NCBI RefSeq assembly: GCF_032854445.1
Contig: NC_088295.1
Location: forward strand, 77,716,028 to 77,776,027
Direction of reading: 5' to 3'
DNA: 60,000 nt
Source: Liolophura sinensis
Taxonomy: Eukaryota > Mollusca > Polyplacophora > Chitonida > Chitonidae
Shown here: positions 1 through 60,000 of the stretch, piece by piece
How the letters are laid out: each line of letters starts with the position of its first letter
Numbering within the stretch: position 1 is the first letter of the stretch
Made by a program: the position numbers and the translations under genes
Notes under the pieces: generated by a model
Database searches by the model: none
What the model was told of the DNA's origin: nothing
Seen by the model: only the letters and a program-made list of their open reading frames with translations

Positions 1-398
1 TTTTATTTGAACGCAGACGTCTTATCCATACACGCATTACATGTATATGGTGGGATAATACACCCATAAGCTTTTATTAAAACATACAGACTCGCATCCT
101 TTCTATAACAATGACGTTTTCAGTAAATCATTTCAACATTTTCTCCAAAACATCAGTAATTTATACAAAACATTAGTGACATGTCTACTGTAGGGGTAAA
201 ATAGTCGTATTTATTTGAACATGTATATGTCTATCAGTTTTTGCTGTGTACAGGAACAGTGACCGTTAAGCAGGTATTTAATGAAAGTATTTAATGAAAA
301 AAAAGTTTTCTGCCAGCGGCATGCTGTAACAAACAACTTGTGATTGTTAGAGGTCTTTTTGTGCTTGAAAAATTTTAAGCTTGATTACAAAATCTTAC

Positions 399-59161
<58,763 letters not shown>

Positions 59162-59228
59162 CTGGAAACAACATACGCATACCACACTACATGTATTAAT
59201 CAGCAATTAATAAATAATTTAAAGTTTA

Positions 59229-60000
59229 TCACACTTTTCTACACTACCACCTCACTATGGTCACACTACCTCCACACTACGGTCACACTGTTCCCACAAT
59301 ACGGTCACACTATTCCCACACTACAACCACACCACGGTTACACTACTCCCACACCACCACCACACTATGGTCACACAAACACGACAACACGGTTGTTCTC
59401 TGAAAACAACATACATATACTACATGTATTAATCAGCAATTAATAAATAAGTTAAAGTTTATCACGGAATACCATGAGCTCCCCACCAGCATCCACTTAC
59501 TGAGATTTCTGTCCACTACCCATTCCAAAAGATTCCTTTTAACTATTGTCATTCGTCATTGCTGGAGTTTGTAGGTGAGTAGTCACCAGTAGCCATTTAA
59601 AATTAGTCAAATAGCATTTCACAAGTGTGCTCCACAGGCAAACCAGTGAAACCAGTGCTATCACGCCATTTCCACACTACTGTCACACTACTTACACACT
59701 ACCGCCACACTATGGCCATACTACTGCATGGCTACCACCACACTATGGTCACACTACTGCCACACTACCACCACACTATGGTCGCACTACTGTCATACTG
59801 TCGCCACACTACAGCCACACTAACATGTCACACTGCCACTGCCACACTGTCGTCACACTACTACCAAACTACCACCACCACAATATGTTCACACTATTGC
59901 CACAATACCATCACACTTCCGTTACACTACGGTCACACTATTTCTACACTAGCACCACACGGTTAAAGTATTCCCACACTATCACCCCACTATGGTCACA
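59229..60000. repeat. CACACTA-rich degenerate tandem DNA with an embedded duplication
   Basis: Two blocks (59229-59390 and 59660-60000) of irregular CCACACTAC-type words. Between them, 59392-59466 is a copy of 59155-59229, which includes the acceptor of the first visible exon. The stretch 59467-59655 is unrecognised. Confidence 0.88.

Overview
The window is eukaryotic genomic DNA and almost certainly animal. There are no bacterial-style operons. Instead there are about 69 short exons on the minus strand, each bounded by AG acceptors and GT donors in compatible phases, separated by AT-rich introns full of tRNA-derived SINEs and minisatellites. The SINEs (tRNA-like head with A and B boxes, a conserved core, and an AAATAAATAAAT tail) resemble families I associate with molluscs and other lophotrochozoans. 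A lophotrochozoan, most likely a mollusc, is my best guess; the species cannot be told.

I read the whole window as one very large gene on the minus strand, open at both ends. Its 5' part lies beyond base 60000 and its 3' part below base 399. It encodes a secreted or extracellular multidomain protein. From N to C (high to low coordinates) the visible part is: one EGF-like domain (59161-58988); three C-type lectin domains (58507-52219); four EGF-like domains (51835-49853); seven tandem cysteine-rich modules (49371-31840) that resemble the fibrinogen-like module of contactin-associated proteins/neurexin IV; three calcium-binding EGF domains (31183-29671); a VWD-C8-TIL-VWC-like block as in zonadhesin, tectorin or mucin-type proteins (28813-21363); and then 25 more, mostly calcium-binding, EGF-like domains on 22 exons (20923-399). 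Nearly all domain boundaries are phase 1, the usual pattern for exon-shuffled extracellular proteins.

The introns hold at least four kinds of SINE (three insertions with visible target-site duplications), a decayed LINE piece with an RNase H signature, and many tandem arrays: 16 bp at 4.8 kb, 20 bp at 9.1 kb, 35 bp at 14.4 kb, about 44 bp at 24.2 kb, 40 bp at 30.9 kb, 70 bp at 32.5 kb, 70 bp at 42.7 kb, 31 bp at 56.6 kb and CACTA-rich DNA above 59.2 kb. Three arrays (24.2, 30.9 and 42.7 kb) are built from an exon edge with its splice site, so the intron carries rows of decoy splice sites. This, and the seven-fold repetition of a CNTNAP-type module inside a VWD/EGF matrix protein, are the most unusual things here.

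Introns over 300 bp in which I recognise nothing beyond AT-rich sequence: 2166-2999, 3126-3625, 13209-13807, 16330-17240, 19893-20294, 22969-23343, 31184-31839, 34435-35086, 35248-36077, 38805-39268, 39905-40282, 40395-40763, 41714-42142, 44247-44648, 44760-45296, 46150-46503, 46682-46991, 47197-47790, 47873-48245, 48419-49267, 49372-49852, 49976-51003, 51836-52218 and 53610-54953. Exon edges were chosen by GT/AG and phase agreement only; no transcript data were available.
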